This document shows, piece by piece, positions 15,368-27,138 of a stretch of DNA of 64,000 bases. The notes under the pieces were generated by a model, which was not told the origin of the DNA, searched no databases, and saw only the letters and a list, made by a program, of their open reading frames with translations. Positions within the stretch are counted from its first letter, which is position 1, and each line of letters opens with the position of its first letter. A program made the position numbers and the translations under genes. The stretch is from positions 1,554,001 to 1,618,000 of the forward strand of contig NC_013501.1 of assembly GCF_000024845.1 (NCBI RefSeq), in the 5' to 3' direction. The DNA is from Rhodothermus marinus DSM 4252 (GTDB taxonomy: Bacteria; Bacteroidota; Rhodothermia; Rhodothermales; Rhodothermaceae).

Positions 15368-18271
15368 ATGCACCGCTTCCTCTGGCTCCTGCTGCTTCCC
15401 CTTCCCCTGCAGGCCCAGCTTCTGGAAACCTTCAACGACGGCAACTTCACCGAAAACCCGCCCTGGCTGGGTACCACTGCCTACTGGACCATCGACACAC
15501 TCGACGGCAACCCCCGCCTGCGCACCGACGGTCCTCCTCGATCCGACACGCTCTTTCTCGCTACCCCCTCCACCGTCTCCTGGGGCCTCTGGCAGTTCAC
15601 CGTAAGCTATGAGCAGGTCAACCTGAGCAACTTCAACGGCGTCCGCATCTACTTGATGGCCGACACTGCCGATCTGAAAGGCCCCGTCCACGGCTATTTT
15701 CTGCAACTGGGCACAAACAACAGCGACGAAGTGCGCCTCTACCGACAGGACGGCGATCTGGCCACCCGGCGCATCCTGCTCGGCCGCAGCGACCCGATCC
15801 TGACCGAGCCGACGCAGACACTCACGCTGAAAGTACTGCGTACCGAAACCGGACACTGGAGCGTCTCTCTGGAAGGCCGGCTGCTCCTGGAAGCCCGTGA
15901 TGCCACCTACTGGCAAAGCCGCTACTTCGGCCTCTGGGTCAAGCATACGGCCACCACCAGCCGCAGCTATGCCTTCGACGACCTGCTCGTAGCTGGCGAG
16001 GCCGAACGCCCCGACCGCACACCCCCTGAGGTTACCGGCGCCGTCTATCGCCAGCGCCTGCGTGCCTTCCTGGTAGACTTTTCCGAGCCCATCGACACCA
16101 CCCGTACGCCATCTGACGCGTTCTACGTAGAGGCCTCGACGTTCTCAGGAATCCCTGACAACGTGCGCTGGGATGCTTCCGGCCAGACCGCTCGCCTGCA
16201 CTACGCCCGCATTCCTCCCTCTGGATCCTATCGGCTGTACGTCCGCGGCCTGCGCGATCCGGCCGGCAACCTGTTGCGCGACACGGTGCTGGCGCTTCCT
16301 GTCGTAACCGATACGCTTCCACCACGCCTGGTCGACCTCTACCCCATCGACAGTCGAAAGCTCGGCGTGCGCTTCGATGAGCCGGCGACGGGTTGCGATC
16401 CATCCGCCTACCGCCTGCTGGAGGGGTCGGCCGTCCGGCAGGTGCAGGACTGTCCGGCTCCGCCTCGAACCGACTTTACGCTGCTGCTGGCCGCCCCCAT
16501 GACGCCTCAGACCACCTACACGCTCCGTATCGAAGCTGTGGCCGATACGGTGGGCAATGTGATGCCGGCCGTAGCGCGTACGTTTACGTTTCCCGGCGAT
16601 CCCGAGCCAGCCCTACCGGGCGACCTGATCATCAATGAAGTGCTCTACGCGCCCGCACAGCCCGGGCTTGAGTTTGTTGAACTCTACAATCGCTCAGCCC
16701 ATGCGCTGGATCTCCGCGAAATCCACTGGCACGATGCCCGGTCGGAGCCACAACCGCTGACCGAGCGTGTCTTTCTGATCGGTCCCGGCGCTTATGTCGT
16801 GCTGGCCGAAGACACGGCCGCCTTGCGAAGCGCCTTCGGCGAAGTGCCCGTACTCCTGCAGCCGAGCGCCTGGTCGCCGCTCAACAACGACGGGGATGCC
16901 GTCGTACTGAAGCGCAGCGACGGCCTGCGCCTCGACTCGCTCTGGTACGACGCGTCCATGGGACAGAGTGGCCGTTCGCTGGAGCGCCGGGATCCCGACC
17001 TCCCCACGTGGCTCCGTGCCAACTGGGCCGTTTGCGTCGATTCGCTGGGCGCCACACCCGGACGCCGCAACAGCCGCTACGAACCCGACCTGGCGCCGCC
17101 CGCCGTTCGCTTCGTGGCCGTGCGCGACAGCTTTACCGTGGTGGTCTTTTTCGATGAAGTACTCGACCCGTCATCTGTTCAGCCCGAGGCCTTCGAACTG
17201 GACGATGGCACACAACCCGCGGCGGCCACCTGGGTGTCCGACGCACAGCAGGTCCTGCTGCACTTCGAACGACCGCTGACCCAGCAACGGCTTGTCATTC
17301 ACGACCTTCGCGACCTCAAAGGCAACCGGCTGGCTTTGGCGGTGCGCCCGCTGGCCTATCCGCCTGGGCCGGATGCCTTGCGTATCAACGAAATCCTCTA
17401 CGCACCACTTGCTGACCCATACGACGGCCGTCCGGACCAGCCCGAATACATCGAACTGATCAACATCTCCGAACGCCACCTCAATCTTCTGGAGGGACTT
17501 TTCTGGACCGACGTGCCCGACGAACGCGGCCGGGCCGATACCGTGTGGCTACCCGCACGCTTTCAGGCGCTGGCGCCGGAAAGTCTGGCCGTCGTCTTTA
17601 ACGTGCCGGCCGGGCAGGACCCGCTGGCTTTCATCGAAGCGGCCTTCCCGAACGTCACCCATCAGCCGGGTACCGTATGGATTCCTCTGTCCGGGGCCTC
17701 GCTGGGGCTGCGTAACGAGGGCGATCTGATTCACCTGCAGTATGGGCGGCATACGATCGACTCGGTCTACTACGACCCCTCCTGGCACCAGGCAGGCGTT
17801 CGCGACGCAACGGGTCTGTCCCTGGAACGGCTGCTCCCCGAGGGGCCTTCAAATGATCCGGCCAACTGGACCAGCAGTCCAGATCCTTCCGGCGGCACGC
17901 CGGGACGTCCGAACGCCGCCCGCCTGCAGACCACCCCGCCACTTCCGGAGCAGCCCGATCTGGAAGTCACCCCCTCCCCGTTTTCACCGGACGGCGACGG
18001 CATCGACGACGTGGCCGTCATTCGTTTCAAGTTGCCGACGGCCGGCGCCCTGGTACGCGCCCGAATCTTCGACAGTCAGGGACGGCCGGTGCGTACGCTG
18101 GGACCGGCCAACAGCGGCGCGCAGGGCCTGCTGTTCTGGGACGGCCGCGACGATACGGGTGGCGTGCTCCCCATCGGGATCTACATCGTATTGCTGGAGG
18201 CCATGGACGCCCGCGGCGGTCGTCTGCTGGCCCGCAGGGCACCGGTGGTGCTGGCACGCCCGCTGCGCTGA
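15368..18271 (+). CDS. Large secreted lamin-tail-domain surface protein
   Basis: 967 residues with a signal peptide (residues 1-17, ending LQAQ). Order: a concanavalin-like lectin domain (~20-205), two Ig-like SbsA-type domains (~215-400), a first lamin-tail domain (INEVLYAPAQPGLEFVELYNRS, ~418), another Ig-like domain, a second lamin-tail domain (INEILYAPL ... EYIELINIS, ~675), and a C-terminal FlgD-like/gliding-type Ig module (PSPFSPDGDGIDD ... VRTL ... FWDGRDDTGGVLPIGIYIVLLEA). It is probably exported and attached at the cell surface, possibly through type IX secretion. Lamin-tail domains in bacteria are often linked to surface or nuclease proteins; no catalytic domain is seen. It lies 26 bp after the vWA gene. 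Confidence 0.75.
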   Translation: MHRFLWLLLLPLPLQAQLLETFNDGNFTENPPWLGTTAYWTIDTLDGNPRLRTDGPPRSDTLFLATPSTVSWGLWQFTVSYEQVNLSNFNGVRIYLMADTADLKGPVHGYFLQLGTNNSDEVRLYRQDGDLATRRILLGRSDPILTEPTQTLTLKVLRTETGHWSVSLEGRLLLEARDATYWQSRYFGLWVKHTATTSRSYAFDDLLVAGEAERPDRTPPEVTGAVYRQRLRAFLVDFSEPIDTTRTPSDAFYVEASTFSGIPDNVRWDASGQTARLHYARIPPSGSYRLYVRGLRDPAGNLLRDTVLALPVVTDTLPPRLVDLYPIDSRKLGVRFDEPATGCDPSAYRLLEGSAVRQVQDCPAPPRTDFTLLLAAPMTPQTTYTLRIEAVADTVGNVMPAVARTFTFPGDPEPALPGDLIINEVLYAPAQPGLEFVELYNRSAHALDLREIHWHDARSEPQPLTERVFLIGPGAYVVLAEDTAALRSAFGEVPVLLQPSAWSPLNNDGDAVVLKRSDGLRLDSLWYDASMGQSGRSLERRDPDLPTWLRANWAVCVDSLGATPGRRNSRYEPDLAPPAVRFVAVRDSFTVVVFFDEVLDPSSVQPEAFELDDGTQPAAATWVSDAQQVLLHFERPLTQQRLVIHDLRDLKGNRLALAVRPLAYPPGPDALRINEILYAPLADPYDGRPDQPEYIELINISERHLNLLEGLFWTDVPDERGRADTVWLPARFQALAPESLAVVFNVPAGQDPLAFIEAAFPNVTHQPGTVWIPLSGASLGLRNEGDLIHLQYGRHTIDSVYYDPSWHQAGVRDATGLSLERLLPEGPSNDPANWTSSPDPSGGTPGRPNAARLQTTPPLPEQPDLEVTPSPFSPDGDGIDDVAVIRFKLPTAGALVRARIFDSQGRPVRTLGPANSGAQGLLFWDGRDDTGGVLPIGIYIVLLEAMDARGGRLLARRAPVVLARPLR

Positions 18272-18343
18272 GTGCGGAACAGCCACGTCCGCGCTACGTT
18301 CTCAGAATCGTTCTGGAAATCATCCGAAAGTTTTCGACGACCC

Positions 18344-18691
18344 ATGAGCACCACGACCCTGCAGGCTCCGATCCAGTTGACGCCCCGGGCCGCTCAGGAA
18401 ATCCGGAAGATCATGCAGACCAAGCAGATTCCGGAAGGCTATGCGCTGCGCGTGGGCGTCCGGGGCGGCGGATGTTCGGGCATGAGCTATCTGCTGGGCT
18501 TCGACCGCAAGCGCGAGTACGATCTGGAGTTCGAAGTCGAAGGCATTACCATTTACATGGACCGCCGTCACGGCCTATATTTGATGGGAACAACGATCGA
18601 TTACCATGACGGGCTCAATGCCCGAGGGTTCGTTTTCAACAATCCCAATGCCACCCAGACCTGCGGCTGCGGCTCGAGTTTTGCGGTTTAA
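18344..18691 (+). CDS. HesB/IscA/SufA-type iron-sulfur carrier
   Basis: 115 residues from the ATG at 18344, the start that fits the family length; a longer frame upstream has no similarity. The three metal-binding cysteines are present: GGGCSGMSY (~45) and the C-terminal CGCGSSF. A-type carriers hand Fe-S clusters to apo-proteins. It stands alone between the lamin-tail gene and a terminator, with no suf or isc genes adjacent. Confidence 0.9.
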   Translation: MSTTTLQAPIQLTPRAAQEIRKIMQTKQIPEGYALRVGVRGGGCSGMSYLLGFDRKREYDLEFEVEGITIYMDRRHGLYLMGTTIDYHDGLNARGFVFNNPNATQTCGCGSSFAV

Positions 18692-18714
18692 GACGAGACG
18701 TGAGCTGGCTGCAG

Positions 18715-18748
18715 ACGCGGGGTAAGCGTTGCCGCCCCGCGTTTTTTG
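18715..18748 (+). terminator. Rho-independent terminator after the IscA-like gene
   Basis: Stem ACGCGGGG (18715-18722) pairs with CCCCGCGT (18735-18742), followed directly by a T run. Confidence 0.85.
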
Positions 18749-18885
18749 TTCAGGAACTGCATTCCGAAGGTTCGGTTAACAACACAGGGTCAGCGTCGGC
18801 CGCACATTGCGGCACGCTGATCGCATCAGGGCAGCCTTGAACAGGCCACCGGCATTCAGGGCTGTTTAAATCAAAACCGGTAGTT

Positions 18886-21438
<2,553 letters not shown>

Positions 21439-21459
21439 TCCAACCCATGGCGTAACACA

Positions 21460-21500
21460 AAGCGCCGGTCCCGCCCTGGGACCGGCGCTTTTGTTTTTTT
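21460..21500 (+). terminator. Strong terminator after clpC
   Basis: A 13-bp stem, AAGCGCCGGTCCC (21460-21472) with GGGACCGGCGCTT (21478-21490), followed by TTGTTTTTTT. The asparaginase gene ends at 21500 from the other side. Confidence 0.9.
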
Positions 21501-22486
21501 CAGCGCAGGAGACTCGGCGCCTGAAGCAATTGCACCCCCTGCGCTGCGTCCATCACGGCATAGGTAAAGCCCGGTTGTAGGCTGTAGGCACCAATAGCCC
21601 CATCACGCCGGAGTGCCAGAAAGCCCACCTGCAGCGTGTCGTCACCCGTTCTGGCGCGATAGCGCATGACGGCCTTCCGGCAGGCGATTTCCGGATCATC
21701 GCCCTGGCGCATCAGCTCTACGACCAGATGCGAGCCGGCAATCCGAATGACCCCCTCGCCCCAGCCGGTCGCACAGGCCGCCCCCACCTCGTCGTCCACG
21801 AACAGCCCGGCGCCGATGATCGGCGAGTCGCCCACCCGTCCCCGCATTTTGAAAGCGGCCCCACTGGTGGAGCAGGCACCGGCCAGCCGCCCCGTCGCAT
21901 CGGCCACCAGCAGCCCGACCGTATCGTGGTTGTCGGCATCGATGCGGTTTGTGTTTTCGAGATTGGGCGGCGGCGGAGCCGGTGTTCCCTGCTGCTCCTT
22001 CCAGCGAAGCCAGTCCTGCTCGGACTCCGGCGTCAGCAGTTTCGCCTCCTCGAATCCTTCGGCCAGCGCAAAGGCCCGGGCACCCTCACCTACCAGAAAG
22101 ACATGCGGGGTCTTTTCCATCACGCGGCGAGCCACCGAAATCGGATGCGCGAAGCCCTCCAGAAAAGCCACGGCCCCACAACGCCCCGTGCCCTGCATGA
22201 TCGACGCGTCCAGCGTGACCCGACCGGTGACGTCCGGATAGCCGCCTACTCCGACCGTCCGCACCGTCGGATCGGCCTCGACCACCCGTATCCCTTCCTC
22301 CACGGCATCCAGCAGGCTACCGCCCTGTTGCAACACACGCCATGCGGTTTCAACGGCCATCTGTCCGTGATCCCAGGTTGCGACGGCTACTGGCAGTCGA
22401 TGCCTTGCGGCAGGCAAACACTGAATGCCCAGCAACCCCAGCAGACCGGAGGCTATTCCTAATTGAATCAGCTCTCTTCTCTGCAT
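21500..22486 (-). CDS. N4-(beta-N-acetylglucosaminyl)-L-asparaginase (glycosylasparaginase)
   Basis: 328 residues from the ATG at 22486. An N-terminal export signal is visible (MQRRELIQLGIASGLLGLLG). It is an Ntn-hydrolase made as a precursor that self-cleaves before the threonine of HDTVGLLVAD (~178). The downstream blocks GRVGDSPIIGAGLFVDD, GAACATGWGEG and the upstream ASIMQGTGRCGAV match glycosylasparaginases rather than plain isoaspartyl peptidases. The enzyme splits the GlcNAc-Asn bond left after endoglycosidase action. Its start overlaps the end of the GH18 gene by 19 bp, so the two form one unit. Confidence 0.85.
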   Translation of the reverse strand: MQRRELIQLGIASGLLGLLGIQCLPAARHRLPVAVATWDHGQMAVETAWRVLQQGGSLLDAVEEGIRVVEADPTVRTVGVGGYPDVTGRVTLDASIMQGTGRCGAVAFLEGFAHPISVARRVMEKTPHVFLVGEGARAFALAEGFEEAKLLTPESEQDWLRWKEQQGTPAPPPPNLENTNRIDADNHDTVGLLVADATGRLAGACSTSGAAFKMRGRVGDSPIIGAGLFVDDEVGAACATGWGEGVIRIAGSHLVVELMRQGDDPEIACRKAVMRYRARTGDDTLQVGFLALRRDGAIGAYSLQPGFTYAVMDAAQGVQLLQAPSLLR

Positions 22487-23601
22487 TGCAATAACGGATT
22501 TATCGAGGCTGCAAGGCACCGCAGCACCCCGCCCGCATCCCCGCTGTATTCCCAGAACATCAGACCCCCCAGCCGATGCGCCCGCACGTAGGCCACCTTC
22601 TCGGCCAGCGACTGCGTATCCTCGTAGGAGATAAAGATCCGCTCCGCGGCATGCCACAGATATGGCGCCCGCGCTTCTTCATCCCAGTAGCGCACAAAAC
22701 CGGCCCGTCCGATGTAGTCACGCTGCAATGTGGCAAACGACAGCTCCTCCGTAAGCGACGCCTCGTAGGGCTGATACCGCCCGTTATGCTCCGGCCGCAC
22801 CCCGCGCCATCCACGGCCGTAAAACGGCACGCCGACCACCAGCTTCTCCCCCGGCACTCCAGCCGCCAGGTAGCGCCGAACAGCCCCATCTACCGAAATC
22901 CCTTCCGGGTCCAGCGACGACGGATACAGGTTCGCATGGTGCCCCGTGTGCGGCGTCCAGCTTCCATGGAAATCATACGTCATCAGGTTGATAAAATCCA
23001 CCAGAGCCTGCACCTGCGCGATTTCCACATGCTTCAGGTATTCCGGTCCGGCCGCCGCCGCAATGGTCAGCAGGTAGGTTCGACCGTGCGCCTGCTCCAG
23101 CGAATCCAGCACCGCCCGCACCGATGCCAGCAGCCACGTGAAATGCTCCCGATCCTCCTCTCGATACACGTTACCCTCGCCCGGCTGTCCCGGATACTCC
23201 CAGTCGATATCCAGCCCGTCCAGATCGAAGGCCACCAGCAAAGAGCCCGCACTCTCTGCAAAGCGCTGGCGGGACGCCTCGGTCAGCGCCGCATCCGAGA
23301 AATAATCCGACCAGGTCCACCCTCCCACCGAGAGCAAGATCCGAGGGCCTTCCATGCCCCGCATTCCCACCAGTCGGCGCAACCGCACGCTGTCGTCCGA
23401 CGTCTCCAGCACAACCCGACCGTCAGGGCGCACGTTTGCAAAGGCATAGTTCAGGTGGGTCAGGCCGGACAGCTCCAGCACCGGCAGGCTGTCCATCCGC
23501 GGCCCGTACAGATAGCCCACCACACGAAAATCCAGCGCCGGCTGCTCCCGGGCACATCCCCAGAGCAAGCACACGACCAGGCATATCCATCCGATACGCA
23601 T
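22468..23601 (-). CDS. Glycoside hydrolase family 18 lipoprotein (chitinase/ENGase-like)
   Basis: 377 residues with a lipoprotein signal (lipobox LWGC, lipidated Cys at ~16). The GH18 TIM barrel shows LLSVGGWTWSDYF (~90) and the catalytic DGLDIDWEYPG (~128) with the DxxDxDxE glutamate. Further typical blocks are NLMTYDFHGSW (~205), VGVPFYGRGW (~257) and the C-terminal GGLMFWEYSGD. Substrate-assisted hydrolysis of beta-1,4-GlcNAc linkages is expected. It sits directly upstream of, and overlaps, a glycosylasparaginase gene, which favours N-glycan core cleavage over chitin turnover; this is an inference from context. Confidence 0.88.
   Translation of the reverse strand: MRIGWICLVVCLLWGCAREQPALDFRVVGYLYGPRMDSLPVLELSGLTHLNYAFANVRPDGRVVLETSDDSVRLRRLVGMRGMEGPRILLSVGGWTWSDYFSDAALTEASRQRFAESAGSLLVAFDLDGLDIDWEYPGQPGEGNVYREEDREHFTWLLASVRAVLDSLEQAHGRTYLLTIAAAAGPEYLKHVEIAQVQALVDFINLMTYDFHGSWTPHTGHHANLYPSSLDPEGISVDGAVRRYLAAGVPGEKLVVGVPFYGRGWRGVRPEHNGRYQPYEASLTEELSFATLQRDYIGRAGFVRYWDEEARAPYLWHAAERIFISYEDTQSLAEKVAYVRAHRLGGLMFWEYSGDAGGVLRCLAASINPLLQCREES
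22486..22498 (+). repeat. TTGCAATAACGGA motif (exact)
   Basis: Exact 13-mer at the overlap of the GH18 and asparaginase genes. Both genes run on the minus strand, yet the motif is still in + orientation. Confidence 0.6.
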
Positions 23602-23725
23602 CGGCTGCGATCATTAAAAGGCAACAGGCCGATTTGTTGTAAAGTAGGTCCGAAACTACTTCTGTTGCAAAACATGCCGGTATTTTGGAACCGCTCCCCA
23701 CTGGATATTTTCTCTCATCGAGCTA

Positions 23726-23754
23726 TTGAATGTTACAAGTTTTATACATAAATT
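23726..23754 (+). promoter_or_regulatory. Candidate promoter for the AP2-like gene
   Basis: TTGAAT (23726-23731), 17 bp, TAAATT (23749-23754), in a 232-bp divergent intergenic region, 80 bp upstream of the ATG. Confidence 0.45.
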
Positions 23755-23833
23755 CAGGTGCTGTCCCACCACGAAGCACGGAGCCTTCCCTTAGCGATGA
23801 CTCGGTTTATGTTCACAAGCGGCCAGGGGGATC

Positions 23834-24379
23834 ATGTCTTCGAAAAAAAAGGCCTTTACCAAAAAAGAACGCAACATTTTTCGTATTGACGTGCACGCCA
23901 CCCACGGCTGGCAGGTCCGCATTCAGCGACAGAATCAGTCCTATACACAATTCTTCTCCGACAAGAAATACGGCTCTTCCGAGAAAGCATTCGAAGCCGC
24001 GCGGGCCTATCGCGATCAGCTGTTGCAGGAGCTTCCACCCCCGATCGATCCTACGGCCCGGTTGCGCACGCCGGAGGTTCGGCAAAAAGCGGCCGCATCG
24101 ATCAACCGTTCCGGCGTGCTCGGGATCGGCTTCAGCGTCAAGGTGACGCGGCAGGGCATTCGTCGTCCCTATGTGCAGGGCTACTGGATCGATGCCAACG
24201 GCCGTCGTCGCGCCACCAGTCGGAGTATCGAGGCCCATGGCCTGAAAGGAGCGCTCGAACTGGTCTGCCGCAAATTGCACGAAGTACAGGCCAATCGGGG
24301 ACTGAGTGTGGAGGAGATGGTGCAGCGTGCTCTGCCCACGCTGGAAAAGCTCTACCGAGAGGCGCAACGTGACCGATAA
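23834..24379 (+). CDS. Protein with two tandem AP2/ERF-like DNA-binding domains
   Basis: 181 residues with a Lys-rich N terminus (MSSKKKAFTKKER). The first domain (~14-67) shows the AP2 pattern: NIFRIDVH, GWQVRIQR, a FFSDKKYGSSEKAFEAARAY turn and a helix ending in YRDQLL. The second (~90-150) is more diverged: GVLGIGFSVKVTRQG, YVQGYWIDANGRRRATSRSI, then helix GALELVCRKLHE. No HNH or other nuclease domain is present, unlike many bacterial AP2 proteins. It could be a transcription factor or nucleoid protein; its targets are unknown. It is monocistronic, with its own promoter candidate and terminator. Confidence 0.65.
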   Translation: MSSKKKAFTKKERNIFRIDVHATHGWQVRIQRQNQSYTQFFSDKKYGSSEKAFEAARAYRDQLLQELPPPIDPTARLRTPEVRQKAAASINRSGVLGIGFSVKVTRQGIRRPYVQGYWIDANGRRRATSRSIEAHGLKGALELVCRKLHEVQANRGLSVEEMVQRALPTLEKLYREAQRDR

Positions 24380-24466
24380 TTTTCTCCGGCTCGACGCTTA
24401 AGTTGCTCCGGCTTCCGGCCGATACTTTCCTCAGAACACGCAAGGCCCGTGTTCTCGTGGATGGGG

Positions 24467-24511
24467 ACGCAGCAGGTCCGCTCTCGCAAGGGGGCGGGCC
24501 TGCTGCGTTTA
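24467..24511. terminator. Bidirectional-looking terminator hairpin
   Basis: Stem ACGCAGCAGG (24467-24476) pairs with CCTGCTGCGT (24499-24508), followed by TTT. It lies between the convergent AP2-like and M16 genes. A smaller hairpin GAACACG/CGTGTTC (24434-24454) precedes it. Confidence 0.6.
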
Positions 24512-25789
24512 TGACCCGGATGGCACGGTCTCCACGCTGCCGGCCACCACGGTATGCAGGGCCTCGGGATTCAGGTAGCGCTGCACGACCTCGTTGACCT
24601 GCGGGCGCGTGACGGCGCGGATTTCTTCGGGATAGCGATCCAGATAGCCGGGCCCGAAGCCACGCTCGATGTTGATCAGCAGTGCCGTGGCCAGTCCGGC
24701 CGTCGTGCTTAATCCCGTCTGGAACAGTCCGGTCAGCGTGTCCTTCTTTTCAGCCAGTTCTTCCTCGGTCACGCCCTCCTCCACGAAGCGCCGCACCTGG
24801 GCCAGCGTGGCGGCAATGCCTTCCTCCAGTCGATCCTGGCTGAGCGTCACCTCGATCTCGAAGTGGCCGTCATGCTCCGTCGAGATGCCCTCCAGCGCGG
24901 CGTGGATGCCGTAGGTCAGTCCCTGTTCGTCGCGCACGGTCGCCATCAGGCGGGCCGAGAAGTTGCCACCCAGGATGTAGGTGCCCACGTAAAGCGGGAT
25001 GTAGTCGGGGTGCTGGCGCCGAAGCGGCACGGCGTGGCCCATGAGCACGTCCAGATTCTGTCGGTCCGGCACGTGGATCTGCACGCGATCCGGCGACTGT
25101 GGGGTGGCTTCGGCCGCAAGGCGCGGCGTCGCGGCATGCGGCGGCCAGTCGGCAAACGCTTCCCGCACCAGCGGCTCGGCCGCTTCCGGCTGCACGTTGC
25201 CCACCAGCACCAGGATCAGTTCGTTCGCCCCGAAGTGGGCGGCGTGGTAAGCCTTCACGTCTTCGAGCGTCAGTGTGGCCAGGCGCTCCAGCTCGGCTTC
25301 CGGGTCGCGCCGGTAGTTCGGATGCGCGGGCGGATAGAGCCGCTGGCTCAATGCAATATGGGCGCGCGCGCTCGTCTGCTCCAGTTGCTGCTGAAGCTGC
25401 GCCTGCACGTGCAGGCGGGCCTTTTCGAATTCCTCGGGATCGAAGCGCGGCTCGCGGAGCTGTTCGGCCAGCAGCGGCAGTACGTCCGCCATGTGGCGCC
25501 GGAGCATGCGTCCGGCAAACTCAATGCGCGATCCCTTACTGGTGAAGCTCAGGTGCGCGCCCCGATCTTCCAGCAGCCGCGCCAGCTCGAAGCGGTCGCG
25601 GCGGCGCGTGCCCCGGTCCAGCATGGCCACCGTGAGCCGCTGCAGAAGCGTCTCGCCCGCCGCGAAGTCCGGCCACGTACGGAATGAGCCGCGGAGTGTC
25701 ACCACCTGCTCCACGGGCATCGGCAGCACATAGAGCCGGCAGGGGCCGGCCTCGACTTCCACCACACGTTCGGCGAACGTCCGGGTCAT
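24509..25789 (-). CDS. M16-family peptidase, non-catalytic subunit type
   Basis: 426 residues of the M16B (pitrilysin-like) fold. The N-terminal half lacks the HxxEH zinc motif: the equivalent region reads LLQRLTVAMLDRGT. The C-terminal half keeps the substrate-binding block (YILGGNFSARLMATVRDEQGLTYG, with the Arg-Tyr type signature). This pattern is typical of the inactive partner in two-gene M16B peptidases. It follows the active subunit by 5 bp. Likely a cytoplasmic or periplasmic heterodimeric peptide-degrading enzyme; no signal peptide is evident. Confidence 0.85.
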   Translation of the reverse strand: MTRTFAERVVEVEAGPCRLYVLPMPVEQVVTLRGSFRTWPDFAAGETLLQRLTVAMLDRGTRRRDRFELARLLEDRGAHLSFTSKGSRIEFAGRMLRRHMADVLPLLAEQLREPRFDPEEFEKARLHVQAQLQQQLEQTSARAHIALSQRLYPPAHPNYRRDPEAELERLATLTLEDVKAYHAAHFGANELILVLVGNVQPEAAEPLVREAFADWPPHAATPRLAAEATPQSPDRVQIHVPDRQNLDVLMGHAVPLRRQHPDYIPLYVGTYILGGNFSARLMATVRDEQGLTYGIHAALEGISTEHDGHFEIEVTLSQDRLEEGIAATLAQVRRFVEEGVTEEELAEKKDTLTGLFQTGLSTTAGLATALLINIERGFGPGYLDRYPEEIRAVTRPQVNEVVQRYLNPEALHTVVAGSVETVPSGS

Positions 25790-25794
25790 GGCTT

Positions 25795-27114
25795 TCAGGG
25801 GTTTTGTGGGATGTACCAGCCTACCGTGCGTGCCGTCTCAACCAGGTACGTCTGCGCCACGCGCTGCACGTCGTCGGGCGTGACGCGGCCGATTCGATCC
25901 AGATAGGTGGCGTAGAGTTTCCAGTCGCCGAGTGCAATCGCTTCGTTGAGCTGCGCGGCGATCGCAAAGGGACCGTCCCGGCCGTAGGCCTCCAGCGCGG
26001 TGAGTTGCTCGCGGGCGCGGGCGACTTCCTCCTCGGTCACCCCCTCACGGGCCACGCGGTCCAACTCCTCCAGCAGCACGGCTTCCACCTCGGCGTGCGT
26101 CTTGCCCGGTGCCAGGCGGGCGACCACGTAGAACAGACCGGGGTCGCGGTGCCGCTCGTTGGCTGCCACCACCATCGTGGTCAGTCCCGTGTCCGTCAGG
26201 CGCCGATAGAGGCGGCTATTTCGGCCATGAGAAAGCAGCGTGGCCAGCACATCGAGCGCGTCGGCGTCCGGCTCCAGCCCGGCCGGTGCCTTGAAGGCCA
26301 CCATGACCAGCCCGAGCTGGCCGGCCTGCCGTACCGTCACGCGGCGCTCGCCCCGCTGCACGGGCTCGCGCGTCCACACCGGCGGGATCGGATGCGGAGC
26401 CCGCGGAATGCGCCCGAAGTGCTCGCGCACCAGCGCCAGCGCCGCTTCGGGCTCGAAGTCGCCGATGATCGAGACCGTGGCATTGTCGGGCCAGTAATAG
26501 GTGTCGTAGAAATGGCGGAGCGCCTCGGCCGTCATGTTTTCCACGTCGCTGCGCCAGCCGATCGTCGGGTGGCGGTAGGGATGCGCCACGAAGGCCACGC
26601 TCCAGACCGCGTGATACAGGTTGCGGAGCGGGTCGTTTTCGCCCCGATCCATCTCGTTCAGGATCACGGTGCGCTCGGCCTCCACGTCTTCGGGACGGAT
26701 CAGGGCGCCGCGCATGCGATCCGCTTCGATCTCGACGGCCAGCGCCAGATGCTCGCGGGGCAGCAACGCATAGTAGTTCGTGCGATCCAGCCAGGTGGTC
26801 GCGTTCACCTGGGCACCCACGCGCTGGAGCACCTGAAAAACCGAGGTCCCCCGCGCCTTGTTGAAGCGCTCGGTGCCTTTAAACATCAGATGCTCCAGCA
26901 TATGCGTGGCGCCGGTCAGGCCCGTCGGCTCGTTCCGACTTCCCACGTGGTAGGTGATCATGAAGGTTACCACCGGCACCACGTTCTGGGGCATCAGCAG
27001 CACCCGGAGGTCGTTGGCGTCCAGGCGATAGGCTTCAATGCCGCCGACGGCTTCCTCAAAGGTAAAGCCCTCCACCCGGCGGCCGGTCTTCTGAGCTACT
27101 TCCGATACAGCCAT
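25795..27114 (-). CDS. M16-family zinc peptidase, catalytic subunit
   Basis: 439 residues. The inverted zinc motif is intact: THMLEHLMFKGT (HxxEH, ~74), with a downstream glutamate in ADRMRGALIRPEDVEAERTVILNEMDR (the second E of the site, ~150). The C-terminal half has a typical M16 repeat (LATLLSHGRNSRLYRRLTDTGL). It pairs with the adjacent inactive subunit to form an M16B peptidase. It lies 24 bp after polA, on the same strand, and may share its transcript. Confidence 0.9.
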   Translation of the reverse strand: MAVSEVAQKTGRRVEGFTFEEAVGGIEAYRLDANDLRVLLMPQNVVPVVTFMITYHVGSRNEPTGLTGATHMLEHLMFKGTERFNKARGTSVFQVLQRVGAQVNATTWLDRTNYYALLPREHLALAVEIEADRMRGALIRPEDVEAERTVILNEMDRGENDPLRNLYHAVWSVAFVAHPYRHPTIGWRSDVENMTAEALRHFYDTYYWPDNATVSIIGDFEPEAALALVREHFGRIPRAPHPIPPVWTREPVQRGERRVTVRQAGQLGLVMVAFKAPAGLEPDADALDVLATLLSHGRNSRLYRRLTDTGLTTMVVAANERHRDPGLFYVVARLAPGKTHAEVEAVLLEELDRVAREGVTEEEVARAREQLTALEAYGRDGPFAIAAQLNEAIALGDWKLYATYLDRIGRVTPDDVQRVAQTYLVETARTVGWYIPQNP

Positions 27115-27138
27115 ACGTGTCCCTTCGTTTACTGCGCT

